Origin: Polyangiaceae bacterium
Lineage (GTDB): Bacteria > Myxococcota_A > Polyangia > Polyangiales > Polyangiaceae
DNA: 33,482 nt
Assembly: GCA_025937785.1 (NCBI GenBank)
Contig: JAICQQ010000079.1
Coordinates: 1 to 33,482, forward strand
Reading direction: 5' to 3'
How positions within the stretch are numbered: position 1 is the first letter of the stretch; each line of letters begins with the position of its first letter. Shown piece after piece: positions 24,114 to 31,218 of the stretch. The notes below the pieces were generated by a model that saw only the letters and a program-made list of their open reading frames with translations, searched no databases and had not been told where the DNA came from. Both the position numbers and the translations under genes were made by a program.

Positions 24114-25079
24114 ATGTCGACGAGAGCCAGAGCGCTTGCGAGTGATCCGGTCGCGGCCGAAGCAGCCGAAGACTTCTTGATGACGCATGGGTCGGCGGTC
24201 GGCGCCGTGCTGTCGGGCTTCTTTGCGGCCGCAGGCGCGTACGCGGGCACGCTCTGGGGGCCGGTCTCGATCCTGGTGGGCGGGACAGGCGTCGGCGGAC
24301 GTGCCTTCGACGGTCGACTGCTTCAACCCGGCGCGGGCCTGAAGCGTCCTCGCGGGTTCGTCGCCGGGGAAGAGATCCCGCCCGCCGCCTCAGCCGCAGC
24401 GACCACAGCGGTCGCTGCCGCGCTCGTGGCGCACGCCTACGACGGCGGCCAGAAGCTGGCGAGCATCGTCAAACCTGGCGTCCAGCGCGCCAAGCAGTCT
24501 GGCGCGGACGCACGTGCCGAGCTTTTGACACGCGTGCGTGCGGCCGGCGCGGGAGCGCTCGCCGACCCAAGGTTCGTGCGCGAGCTGCTGAAGGTGGCTG
24601 GACCCATCGAGGGAGGGACGCTCGGTCAACAGGACTTCGATGTCTCGAGCGTGCTGATCGACATGCCTGCCGCCGAGGCCGCTCGGGCGGAGCAGCAGGT
24701 GTTGACGGTCCCCTGGGAAAGCGAAGCGCTCGAGGTCTCTTCCGCGCTGGGCCGCGGCCACGCCATCATCGCCATCGACGTGCGCGGGGTGGCGGCGGGC
24801 GTGTGTTTTCGCCGCGTAGGCGACGGCCTCGCGGTGCCCGCGTTGGAGCTCGAGATCCCGCTCTGTGCCGTCCCCGTGCGTCGCGGCATCCCGCGCACGG
24901 CGCCCGGCACCAGGCTCGGCGCACCGGCACCGATGGCGATCACGATCGAAGGGGGAGCGGCGATCGAGATCGTGGCGCTCCCAGCTGCAGCCAACCTGGC
25001 CACCGGCGGCGGCCCGAAGCTCACGCTCGCGCGTGACCCGGAGACGCGCGCCGTGACGGGCCAGTCGTTTCCCGGCTGA
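24114..25079 (+). CDS. Degenerate gamma-glutamyltranspeptidase-like protein
   Basis: 321 aa from the ATG at 24114. The N-terminal half (FLMTHGSAVGAVLSGFFAAA, then GPVSILVGGTGVGGRAFDG and the Pro/Ala-rich loop to FVRELLKV) resembles the large-subunit half of gamma-glutamyltranspeptidases, where a helix GGNAVDAA leads to a GxGGGGF glycine loop. The C-terminal stretch PRTAPGTRLGAPAPMAITIE resembles the PGKRP-S-M-P motif. I do not see the TTH motif with the nucleophilic Thr that starts the small subunit; the corresponding place reads GQQDFDVSSVL. There is no signal peptide either. It may be an inactive relative or another Ntn-type fold. Recognition is tentative. Confidence 0.45.
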   Translation: MSTRARALASDPVAAEAAEDFLMTHGSAVGAVLSGFFAAAGAYAGTLWGPVSILVGGTGVGGRAFDGRLLQPGAGLKRPRGFVAGEEIPPAASAAATTAVAAALVAHAYDGGQKLASIVKPGVQRAKQSGADARAELLTRVRAAGAGALADPRFVRELLKVAGPIEGGTLGQQDFDVSSVLIDMPAAEAARAEQQVLTVPWESEALEVSSALGRGHAIIAIDVRGVAAGVCFRRVGDGLAVPALELEIPLCAVPVRRGIPRTAPGTRLGAPAPMAITIEGGAAIEIVALPAAANLATGGGPKLTLARDPETRAVTGQSFPG

Positions 25080-25088
25080 CTGTGGATG

Positions 25089-25115
25089 CGAGCGCTCGGT
25101 CGAACCGAGCGCTCG
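25089..25115. terminator. 12-bp perfect hairpin between convergent genes
   Basis: CGAGCGCTCGGT-CGA-ACCGAGCGCTCG is a perfect 12-bp stem with a three-base loop, ten bases behind the GGT-like stop and four bases beyond the rpmB stop. There is no T-run on either strand. It probably serves as a bidirectional block or 3'-end protector. Confidence 0.5.
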
Positions 25116-25118
25116 GAT

Positions 25119-25346
25119 CTACGCAACCTTGACGCCGTGGCGCTTGGCGAACTCCATGAGGCCGATCTTGTCGATGGTCCTCAGGTCGCCGGTCGTGACT
25201 TTGATGGAAACGTGTCGGCCGAGCTCGGGTACCCACAAGCGGCGGCGTTGCACGTTCACATGCTGCCAGCGCGGGGTCTTGATGTTCGAGTGCGACACGT
25301 TGCGTGCTCGCATGCGGCGTTTGCCGGTGATTTCGCTCTTTGCCAT
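25119..25346 (-). CDS. rpmB: 50S ribosomal protein L28, cysteine-free form
   Basis: 75 aa from the ATG at 25346; an upstream GTG would add 12 residues without homology. MAKSEITGKRRMRARNVSHS followed by NIKTPRWQHVNVQRRRLWVP is L28. The zinc-ribbon forms carry Cys near residue 4-5 (e.g. VCQVTGK) and later in the protein; this one has none, so it is the C-minus type that works without zinc. It stands on its own behind a terminator, and a promoter-like pair lies just upstream. There is no Shine-Dalgarno sequence before the ATG. Confidence 0.93.
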   Translation of the reverse strand: MAKSEITGKRRMRARNVSHSNIKTPRWQHVNVQRRRLWVPELGRHVSIKVTTGDLRTIDKIGLMEFAKRHGVKVA

Positions 25347-25360
25347 GATTGAGGGCGCGG

Positions 25361-25389
25361 AACCTAGCTCAAGCACAGACACTGTTCAA
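25361..25389 (-). promoter_or_regulatory. Candidate promoter of rpmB
   Basis: On the minus strand TTGAAC (25384-25389), a 17-base spacer and TAGGTT (25361-25366) form a sigma70-like pair. Transcription would begin about 8 bases before the rpmB ATG, leaving almost no leader, which agrees with the missing Shine-Dalgarno sequence. Confidence 0.4.
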
Positions 25390-25421
25390 GCGCTCCCCGG
25401 CCTTGGACGGCGCTAACTAGC

Positions 25422-25450
25422 GAAAAAGTGGCCAGGGCAGTCGGCCACCT
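25422..25450 (-). terminator. Intrinsic terminator of the amidohydrolase gene
   Basis: On the minus strand GTGGCC (25443-25448) pairs with GGCCAC (25428-25433) across a nine-base loop and is followed at once by TTTTT (25427-25423). It begins five bases after the stop codon of the amidohydrolase-like gene and separates it from rpmB. Confidence 0.7.
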
Positions 25451-25453
25451 GGC

Positions 25454-26278
25454 CTAAGTGGGCAACGGCAGCGACAGCCGGCCCAGGCGTTCCACCAGCT
25501 CGTTGCAGAAACGTTGGGTTCGGGCGAAGCCCGCCGGGCTCTTCGCAAGGCTCTGCTCGTCCATGTACAGACGTCGCGCGATCTCGATTTGGATCGCGTG
25601 CACGCCCTCGGCGGGCCTGCCGTAGTGGGCTGTGCTGAAGCCGCCGCGGTAAGGGTCATCGTGGCGGAGGGTCCACGCGAAGCTGTCGGCGGTTTCTTCG
25701 GTCACGCGGCGGACCGCCGGGTTCGTGGTCGTACCCCCGCGTGAACCCGGCACGACGTCGGCGCGAGCCTGTCCGGGGTCTGCATGCCCGGCGCGGCCAA
25801 AGCTCGGCATCGAATGCGCGCACACCAGGATGGCGAAGCCGAAGCGTTGTTTCTTGTGCTCGATGAGCTCGGCGAGCGCGCGGTGGTACGGGCGATAGAT
25901 CTCGTCGAGCCGGCGCGTGAGCTCGCCTCGGGGGAGCGGCCCGAGCAAGGCAGGGCGCGCTTCGGTCGTGCTGCGCCAGATGAGTCCGTGGGGCGCGGAT
26001 GTCGCCGTGCCCCCATCGACCGCTCGGCTATCGACATCGGACTCGCTGCGATTCAGATCGCAGACATAGCGGCTGAGGTGCGCCACCAGCATGGACGCCC
26101 CGTGCTCGGGGGCGGCGGCGTACAGTTCGTCGACGTACAGATCCGCGTCCCGCCCCAGTGAGCGCGCCGGCGCGGCCAGCGTCGCCAGGGACAGCGCGTC
26201 GACCGACAGTCCTGCGTGCGGCACTTCGACCACCACGGGTGTCGCGGCAGATCGGGGCTCGACGACGGAGAAATACAC
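25454..26278 (-). CDS. N-formylglutamate amidohydrolase family protein
   Basis: 274 aa from the GTG at 26278. The family pattern is clear: VVVEVPHAGL with the metal-binding His21, the RDADLYVDELYAAAPEHGAS block, ARYVCDLNR-like LSRYVCDLNRSESDVD, the HKKQRFGFAILVCAHSMPS core, and AIQIEIARRLYMDE near the C-terminus. Enzymes of this family hydrolyse N-formyl-glutamate to formate and glutamate (the last step of one histidine degradation path), or act on related formyl or acyl amino acids. No hut genes are near, so the substrate is open. It lies 77 bases behind the recombinase gene and has its own terminator. Confidence 0.85.
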   Translation of the reverse strand: MYFSVVEPRSAATPVVVEVPHAGLSVDALSLATLAAPARSLGRDADLYVDELYAAAPEHGASMLVAHLSRYVCDLNRSESDVDSRAVDGGTATSAPHGLIWRSTTEARPALLGPLPRGELTRRLDEIYRPYHRALAELIEHKKQRFGFAILVCAHSMPSFGRAGHADPGQARADVVPGSRGGTTTNPAVRRVTEETADSFAWTLRHDDPYRGGFSTAHYGRPAEGVHAIQIEIARRLYMDEQSLAKSPAGFARTQRFCNELVERLGRLSLPLPT

Positions 26279-26355
26279 GGTATCGCCGTCCTAGCACAAA
26301 GCCGCGCGCACCGGCGTCACTGTTTCCCAGGGTCGAGGCGCTGTTCGCAGGTCCC

Positions 26356-27252
26356 TCAGGCGCGCGGGTGCGTCTTCGCATGCGCCTCGCGGACCTGGCG
26401 ACTGCCGACATGGGTGTAAATCTCGGTCGTGGCGATGCTCACGTGACCGAGCATGGTCTGTACGCTTCTGAGATCTGCCCCGCCCGCGAGCAGGTGGGTC
26501 GCGAAGCTGTGCCGCAAGCGATGCGGGTAGGCGGCGCCGTCGATGCCGGCGCTGCGCGCGTAGCGCCGGACGATCTTCCAGAAGGCTTGCCGCGTCAGAG
26601 CGGCGCCCCGAGGGTTCGCGAAGACCACGCGCGCCAGAGCGAGCTTGGGATGCTCGGCGCGGCGCGCGAGGTAGATTTCGAGATCGTCGAGCGCGACCTC
26701 ACCCACCGGCACGAGTCGTCGCTTGGAACCCTTGCCCAACGCAGACACGACGCCGCGTTCGAGATCGATGTCCGCCAGCTCGAGGCGCACCACCTCGCTG
26801 GCTCGCAGACCCGAGGCGTACGTCAAGCTCAGCATCGCGCGGTCGCGCAATCCGCGCAGCTTCGTGGTGTCCGGTGCCGCGATCAGCCGCAGCACCTCGT
26901 GCTCACCGAGCGTGCTGGGTAAGCGCCGGCCGATGCGTGGCCGCGCAGCGAGCTCGCTCGGATCGTGCTTCAGCACGCCTTCGTCGGTGAGGAAGCGCAT
27001 CAGCCCCCGGAGCGCCGACAGCTGGCGTGCGGTGGTGCGCGCCGCGAGTCCGGCGTCGGCCAGCTCCTTGAGCCAGGCGCTGACGTGCCCGAGATCGAGT
27101 TCGGTGCCGCGACGGACGCCCAGCGTCCCCACGAACTCGATGAACCGGCTCAGGTCGCGCCCGTACGCCAGCAGCGTGTTCTCGGCGAGCGCTCTCTCTA
27201 CTCTGAGGTGCGCCAGGTAGGCGTCGACGTCGTGCTCCAGGCTCACCCGCAC
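26356..27252 (-). CDS. XerC/XerD-type tyrosine recombinase
   Basis: 298 aa, the normal Xer length. The N-terminal SAM-like core-binding domain occupies ~1-105 and the catalytic domain ~110-298. Catalytic residues are all present: Arg150 (ASGLRASE), Lys174 (GKGSKRR), His244 and Arg247 (HRLRHSFATH), His270 (LGHVS) and the nucleophile Tyr279 (EIYTHV). Xer recombinases resolve chromosome dimers at dif with FtsK. I see no dif-like site here. The start is GTG at 27252; an in-frame GTG two codons later is also possible. It follows trpC by 21 bases, so it may be on the trp transcript. Confidence 0.9.
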   Translation of the reverse strand: MRVSLEHDVDAYLAHLRVERALAENTLLAYGRDLSRFIEFVGTLGVRRGTELDLGHVSAWLKELADAGLAARTTARQLSALRGLMRFLTDEGVLKHDPSELAARPRIGRRLPSTLGEHEVLRLIAAPDTTKLRGLRDRAMLSLTYASGLRASEVVRLELADIDLERGVVSALGKGSKRRLVPVGEVALDDLEIYLARRAEHPKLALARVVFANPRGAALTRQAFWKIVRRYARSAGIDGAAYPHRLRHSFATHLLAGGADLRSVQTMLGHVSIATTEIYTHVGSRQVREAHAKTHPRA

Positions 27253-27273
27253 GAGCGTAGCGGAGAGCGTCGA

Positions 27274-28059
27274 TCAGGGCGAATTCCGCGCAGCCGCCAC
27301 GAGCCCGGCGAGCAGTTCACTGGGGTCGTCCTGCCGCATCAGGACTTCGCCGATCAGCGCGGCGTCTGCGGGCGAGTCCTGCATCTCGCGTACGGCTGCT
27401 GCCGAGGTCACCCCGGAAAGGTGGACCTTCGTGACGTGGTCTGGGAGGCGCCCGAGCACGTCGCGTGCTCGCTCGCGGTCGATGGCCAGAGTGTCCAGAT
27501 CACGGGCGTTGACGCCGATCAGCGTGGCTCCACAGTCGAGCGCCAGGCTGGCCTCTTCCGGCGTGGCGACCTCGACGAATGGCACCAGATCGAGTTCGCG
27601 CGCGCGCTCGAACAACTGCCCGAACTCCGTGCGGTTCAGGCAGCGCACGATGAGCAAGACGGCGTCGGCACCGAATGCTCGGGCGACCAGGAGTTGGCGC
27701 TCGTCGATCACGAACTCTTTGCAGAGCAGCGGTAGGTCGCAGGCGGCGCGAGCTTCGCGCAGATGCTCGAAGCCCCCGTCGAAGAATTCCCGATCGCACA
27801 GCACGCTCAACATGCTGGCGCCCGAGCGGGCGTAGCTGGCCGCGCGCTCGGTCACGCTAAGGCGCGTCGACAGCTGCCCCGCGGAAGGTGAACGGCGCTT
27901 GATTTCCGCGATCAGCTGCAGCGGTCCCCGCGCGCCGCCGGCTGCTGGGTGGCGCCTGAGGTCTAGCGCGCGTCGCTCTGGTGGTTCGGGCAGGGGAAGC
28001 CGGCGCAGCTCCTGCAGCTCGGCACGCTTGTGGGCGAGGATGCGATCGAGCAGCCCCAT
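27274..28059 (-). CDS. trpC: Indole-3-glycerol phosphate synthase
   Basis: 261 aa from the ATG at 28059, two bases behind the trpD stop. The TIM barrel shows Glu52 and Lys54 (IAEIKRRSPS), Lys114 (LLCKEFVID), Glu163 (PFVEVAT), Asn184 (IGVNARDL, usually NNRDL) and the SGVTS phosphate loop. It closes the indole ring from carboxyphenylaminodeoxyribulose phosphate. This is a stand-alone trpC with no fused trpF. A longer frame upstream overlaps trpD and is not used. Confidence 0.95.
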   Translation of the reverse strand: MGLLDRILAHKRAELQELRRLPLPEPPERRALDLRRHPAAGGARGPLQLIAEIKRRSPSAGQLSTRLSVTERAASYARSGASMLSVLCDREFFDGGFEHLREARAACDLPLLCKEFVIDERQLLVARAFGADAVLLIVRCLNRTEFGQLFERARELDLVPFVEVATPEEASLALDCGATLIGVNARDLDTLAIDRERARDVLGRLPDHVTKVHLSGVTSAAAVREMQDSPADAALIGEVLMRQDDPSELLAGLVAAARNSP

Positions 28060-28061
28060 GG

Positions 28062-29099
28062 TCAGGAGGCTGCCTCGGTGGCGGTCGCGCGCCACTCCTC
28101 GAGCTTCTGGCGCGCTTTGCCCGAGTCGAGCGCTTCGGCAGCTTGCTGTGCGGCGTGTTTCGGCTCGAGGCGCTGCGAAACCACGAGCGCGGCGGCGGCG
28201 TTGAGCACGAACGCATCCCGCGAGGGGTGCGACGCCCCGGACAGGACGTGCTCCAGGATCTTGGCGTTCTCACTGGCTTCACCGCCAGCAATGGCGCCCG
28301 GTGCCGACCGCTTCAGGCCGAAGTCTTCGGGGGTCACCACTCGCTCGCTGAGCTTGCCGTCGCTGAGCTCCGTGACCCGCGTGGCGCCGAAGGGGCTGAG
28401 CTCGTCGAGGCCGTCCTCGCTGTGGACCACCCAGGCGCGCTTGCTTCCGAGCGCGAGCAGGGTTTCGGCCAACACGGCCCGCAAACGGTCGTCGTAGGCT
28501 CCCAGGAGCTGGTGCGTTGCACCGGCCGGATTGGCGAGCGGCCCGAGGCAATTGAAGATGGAACGAATCCCGAGTTCTTTTCGCGCAACGGCAGCATGGC
28601 GCATGGCGGGGTGGTGCTGGGGGGCGAGCAGGAAGGCGATGTTGACGCTGCGCAGCACGTCCGCGGCGCGCTCGACCGGTACCTCGAGTGAAATACCGAG
28701 CGCTTGCAGCACGTCAGCGCTGCCCGACTTGCTGGAGACCGCGCGGTTGCCGTGCTTGGCGACTGGGACGCCGACGCTCGCGGCGATGATCGCGGCGCCG
28801 GTCGAGAGGTTCAGGGTGCCGTGTCCGTCTCCGCCGGTGCCGCAAGTGTCGAGCAGGGTCTCGAAGTCGTGATCCACGCGCACCATCGCTCCCCGTAGGG
28901 CGCGCGCCGCCGCGGCAATCACGGCCGAGTCTTCTCCGGCCAATCTCAACGCCACCAACAAGCCGGCGACCTGCGTGGGGGTCCATTCACCTGCAAGGAT
29001 GCTCTGGAACACACGTTGAATGCGCGCTTGGTCGAGTCGTTTGTTGCGTTCGAGCGCTTCGAATGCCTCGCGGAAACTGATGGCGGGGCCTGAGTTCAT
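28062..29099 (-). CDS. trpD: Anthranilate phosphoribosyltransferase
   Basis: 345 aa from the ATG at 29099, full length. The PRPP-binding glycine loop CGTGGDGHGTLNLST lies at 86-100, with KHGNRAVSSKSGSADVLQAL behind it and the magnesium-binding and anthranilate regions further on (IFNCLGPLANPAG). It transfers the phosphoribosyl group of PRPP to anthranilate. The C-terminus extends by roughly a dozen residues (KLEEWRATATEAAS). It lies 27 bases behind trpG and two before trpC, forming a compact operon. Confidence 0.96.
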   Translation of the reverse strand: MNSGPAISFREAFEALERNKRLDQARIQRVFQSILAGEWTPTQVAGLLVALRLAGEDSAVIAAAARALRGAMVRVDHDFETLLDTCGTGGDGHGTLNLSTGAAIIAASVGVPVAKHGNRAVSSKSGSADVLQALGISLEVPVERAADVLRSVNIAFLLAPQHHPAMRHAAVARKELGIRSIFNCLGPLANPAGATHQLLGAYDDRLRAVLAETLLALGSKRAWVVHSEDGLDELSPFGATRVTELSDGKLSERVVTPEDFGLKRSAPGAIAGGEASENAKILEHVLSGASHPSRDAFVLNAAAALVVSQRLEPKHAAQQAAEALDSGKARQKLEEWRATATEAAS

Positions 29100-29126
29100 G
29101 GACTTACCTCGTTGGCTGAGAACGGG

Positions 29127-29702
29127 TCAGAGGCTATCGACCCAGTTCTGCATCATGTTGAGTCCTTCCGCCGTCAGAATCGACTCGGGATGGAACTGCA
29201 CCCCCTCGAGCGGGAAACTCTCATGGCGGATCGCCATGATTTCTCCCTCTTGGGTGCGCGCGGTGACCTTTAGCTCAGCGGGTACGGTGGCAGGATCGAT
29301 CAGGAGCGAATGGTACCTCGTCGCCGTGAATGGCGATGGAATCCCCGCGAAGATTCCGACGCCTTCGTGATCGATTTGCGACGTCTTCCCATGCATCAGG
29401 CGTGCTGCACGCACGATGCGCGCCCCGAGCGCCTGGGCGATCGATTGGTGACCTAGACACACGCCGAGCATGGGCACCTTGCCTGCCAGGCGGCGGATCA
29501 CCTCCAGGGTCACACCGGCATCGTCTGGAGTCCCGGGACCGGGGGAGAGTAAGATCCCGTCCGGGGGCTCGTTTTCAAGCTCCGTCACGTCGGCCCGGTC
29601 GTTCAGATGCACGACACACTCGACCTTCAGGGTCTGCAGGTATTGAACGAGGTTGTAGGTGAAGGAGTCGTAGTTATCGATGACGATGACCCGCTTGGGC
29701 AT
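29127..29702 (-). CDS. trpG: Anthranilate/aminodeoxychorismate synthase glutaminase subunit
   Basis: 191 aa from the ATG at 29702; a TTG five codons upstream is less likely. This is a class I glutamine amidotransferase: nucleophile Cys82 in LGVCLGHQS, and His171 and Glu173 in GVQFHPES. It releases ammonia for the TrpE or PabB partner. MPKRVIVIDNYDSFTYNLVQ is the usual start. It heads trpG-trpD-trpC; trpE is not in the window, so the partner is coded elsewhere, and the same subunit may also serve folate synthesis (PabA role). Confidence 0.95.
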   Translation of the reverse strand: MPKRVIVIDNYDSFTYNLVQYLQTLKVECVVHLNDRADVTELENEPPDGILLSPGPGTPDDAGVTLEVIRRLAGKVPMLGVCLGHQSIAQALGARIVRAARLMHGKTSQIDHEGVGIFAGIPSPFTATRYHSLLIDPATVPAELKVTARTQEGEIMAIRHESFPLEGVQFHPESILTAEGLNMMQNWVDSL

Positions 29703-29814
29703 GCCCGAGCGTGGCAAAACCGTCTCGGGGGGTCAAATCAGGATGCGCGGGAACAACGGGGGCACTGGGGGTGCCGCCACCGACAAAACATTTGGAGGCG
29801 TGAGGGGTCGAAGC

Positions 29815-29843
29815 TCACGGGTCCACCTCGAAATGGACCGTGA
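29815..29843 (-). promoter_or_regulatory. Hairpin in the presumed trpG leader
   Basis: TCACGG(G)TCCA pairs with TGGACCGTGA with a single bulged G and an eight-base loop. It lies about 115-140 bases upstream of the trpG ATG. It could be part of a leader control element, but no partner anti-structure is evident. Confidence 0.3.
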
Positions 29844-29904
29844 TCTCTCCGATCTTCGTAGGAATTGCGGAGACCTAGTGCGGGCCTTGCGGTCGGTCTG
29901 CGAT

Positions 29905-29933
29905 TTTTTATCCCGGACGTACGCCGGGCCCAA
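29905..29933 (-). promoter_or_regulatory. Possible promoter of trpGDC
   Basis: On the minus strand TTGGGC (29928-29933), a 17-base spacer and TAAAAA (29905-29910) give a weak sigma70-like pair. It predicts a leader of about 195 bases before trpG. Candidate only. Confidence 0.3.
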
Positions 29934-29956
29934 CCGCCCACATTGGATTTTCAAGC

Positions 29957-29985
29957 TTGCCGCTGGGGGTTCTGACCGCTAGTGT
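29957..29985 (+). promoter_or_regulatory. Possible promoter of the 30052 membrane protein gene
   Basis: TTGCCG (29957-29962), 17 bases, then TAGTGT (29980-29985). The -10 match is only partial. The leader would be about 60 bases. Confidence 0.22.
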
Positions 29986-30051
29986 GCCCCCGCCGCGGAC
30001 GCATGTTTTTGCTAGTTTTTTACTCCTCGAAACCCCCGCGCCGAACCGAAG

Positions 30052-31170
30052 ATGTCAGATAGAAAGAAGATCGACCTCAAAGCTCGCCTCGGAAAGAAGA
30101 CCGTCTCGGCTGGTCCCTCGATCCCGCCCCCCGTTGGGATCCCAAAACCGGCGGGTATTCCGGTGCCGGCAGCCTACAGCTCGCCGTCGCAGCCCGCCCG
30201 GCCAAGGGTGGATGCGTCCGACCCTTATGCCGCCATCCCCGCCCAACACGCGCCGATCGAGAAGCCGCAGGCCATCAAGATCGAGATGAGCCAAGAGGTG
30301 GTCGACGCTCAGAAGCGCGGCCGCAGCAAGGTCTTCGTGCTCGCTGCCGTCACCGCCGTGATCGGCGGCGGCATCGGGATCACGTTGGGGCAGAGTCTCG
30401 AAAAGTCTTCCCGCCAAGAGGCCGCGCTCATCGGAGCGGCGGAGCTCAGCAAAGAGGTCGATGCCGCCAACGCGGAGATCGAGAAGCTGGCTGACGTGCT
30501 GAAGCGAGCCAAGGTCCAGCTGGGTGACAACAAGTACCCCGAAAAAGAAGTGAGCGAGCTCGGTGGTATCAACATTCCGTTCGACGGAGCGAACCTCGCC
30601 GGCAAGGGCATCGGGCTCTTCAAGAAGGAGACCGTGTCTCTCCTCGTGAACTTCTCGAGCGGTGCCTCGGACGCCAACAAGCAGAAGGACCGCTTGGTAG
30701 CGGTGCTCGGCGGCAGCAAGAAGGGCATCGAAGATTTCCTCTCGCAGCAGACCAAGCCCAAGGTGCGCTGGTCCGTGTACGTGACCAACGGTCCGCACGG
30801 ACCTTGGGCCTCGATGGAAATGCTGCCCACCCCGTTCCTGGCGAGTTCGACCGAGAAGGACAAGGACGGGAAGGCCTACGCCTGGCCGGACGACTTCAAG
30901 ATCAAGGACGGTGAGCGCACCGCCACGCTGAAGCGTTACACCTCCGGTGAGCCTGGCGGTTCCGAGCCGAAAATGATCCCGGTGGATCCCAGCACGCAAG
31001 CCGGGGTGTGTCCGGACGCGGTGCTCGTCCGGTTGCGCTCCGAGATCGGCAAGCTCGAAGACACCTTGCGCGGTGACAAGTCCACCCCCGGCGAAGAGGA
31101 AGATGGCTTGCTCGACACCGGCCGCATGCTGATGGATCGCCTCAAGGAAATCGGCGGGCCGGGCGCCTAA
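30052..31170 (+). CDS. Single-pass membrane protein of unknown function
   Basis: 372 aa. The cytoplasmic N-terminus (MSDRKKIDLKARLGKKTV) is followed by a Pro-rich stretch to about residue 85. One transmembrane helix lies at ~94-115 (VFVLAAVTAVIGGGIGITLG). A helical stalk (residues ~125-160, SKEVDAANAEIEKLADVLKR) and a globular outer domain of ~200 residues follow, containing GLFKKETVSLLVNFSSGASD, KPKVRWSVYVTNGPHGPWAS and a single Cys in TQAGVCPDAVLV. The architecture is that of an anchored periplasmic protein with a cytoplasmic Pro-rich arm. I do not recognise a family. It is monocistronic, with a hairpin after its stop. Confidence 0.75.
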   Translation: MSDRKKIDLKARLGKKTVSAGPSIPPPVGIPKPAGIPVPAAYSSPSQPARPRVDASDPYAAIPAQHAPIEKPQAIKIEMSQEVVDAQKRGRSKVFVLAAVTAVIGGGIGITLGQSLEKSSRQEAALIGAAELSKEVDAANAEIEKLADVLKRAKVQLGDNKYPEKEVSELGGINIPFDGANLAGKGIGLFKKETVSLLVNFSSGASDANKQKDRLVAVLGGSKKGIEDFLSQQTKPKVRWSVYVTNGPHGPWASMEMLPTPFLASSTEKDKDGKAYAWPDDFKIKDGERTATLKRYTSGEPGGSEPKMIPVDPSTQAGVCPDAVLVRLRSEIGKLEDTLRGDKSTPGEEEDGLLDTGRMLMDRLKEIGGPGA

Positions 31171-31187
31171 GGGCGGCCTGCCTTCTG

Positions 31188-31218
31188 TCAGCCCCCCTGC
31201 ACGCTTCGGGGGGGCTGA
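31188..31218. terminator. Bidirectional hairpin built into the corC-like 3' end
   Basis: TCAGCCCCCC (31188-31197) pairs perfectly with GGGGGGCTGA (31209-31218) around a ten-base loop. The left arm is the last codons and stop of the CorC-like gene (minus strand), and the hairpin also lies 18 bases behind the stop of the plus-strand gene. No T-run follows in either direction. Confidence 0.5.

Larger units (their letters stand above)
29703..30051. other. 349-base divergent promoter region of trpG and the membrane-protein gene
   Basis: No credible gene lies here. It contains the likely trpG leader with two hairpins: GGCAC/GTGCC near 29761-29774, and a 10-bp stem with a one-base bulge at 29815-29825 and 29834-29843. 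A CCCGG/CCGGG repeat lies at 29912-29928, and AT-rich patches at 29904-29910 and 30005-30021. I saw no tandem Trp codons that would mark a trpL attenuator peptide and no tRNA-like or T-box structure. Confidence 0.6.

Noticed and set aside
25089..25115. tRNA arm (GGTCGAACC resembles a T-loop)
   Set aside because: The rest is a simple 12-bp perfect hairpin; no cloverleaf can be built.
29733..29954. Short minus-strand frames before trpG as a trp leader peptide
   Set aside because: Only isolated Trp codons, no tandem run, and no ribosome-binding site.
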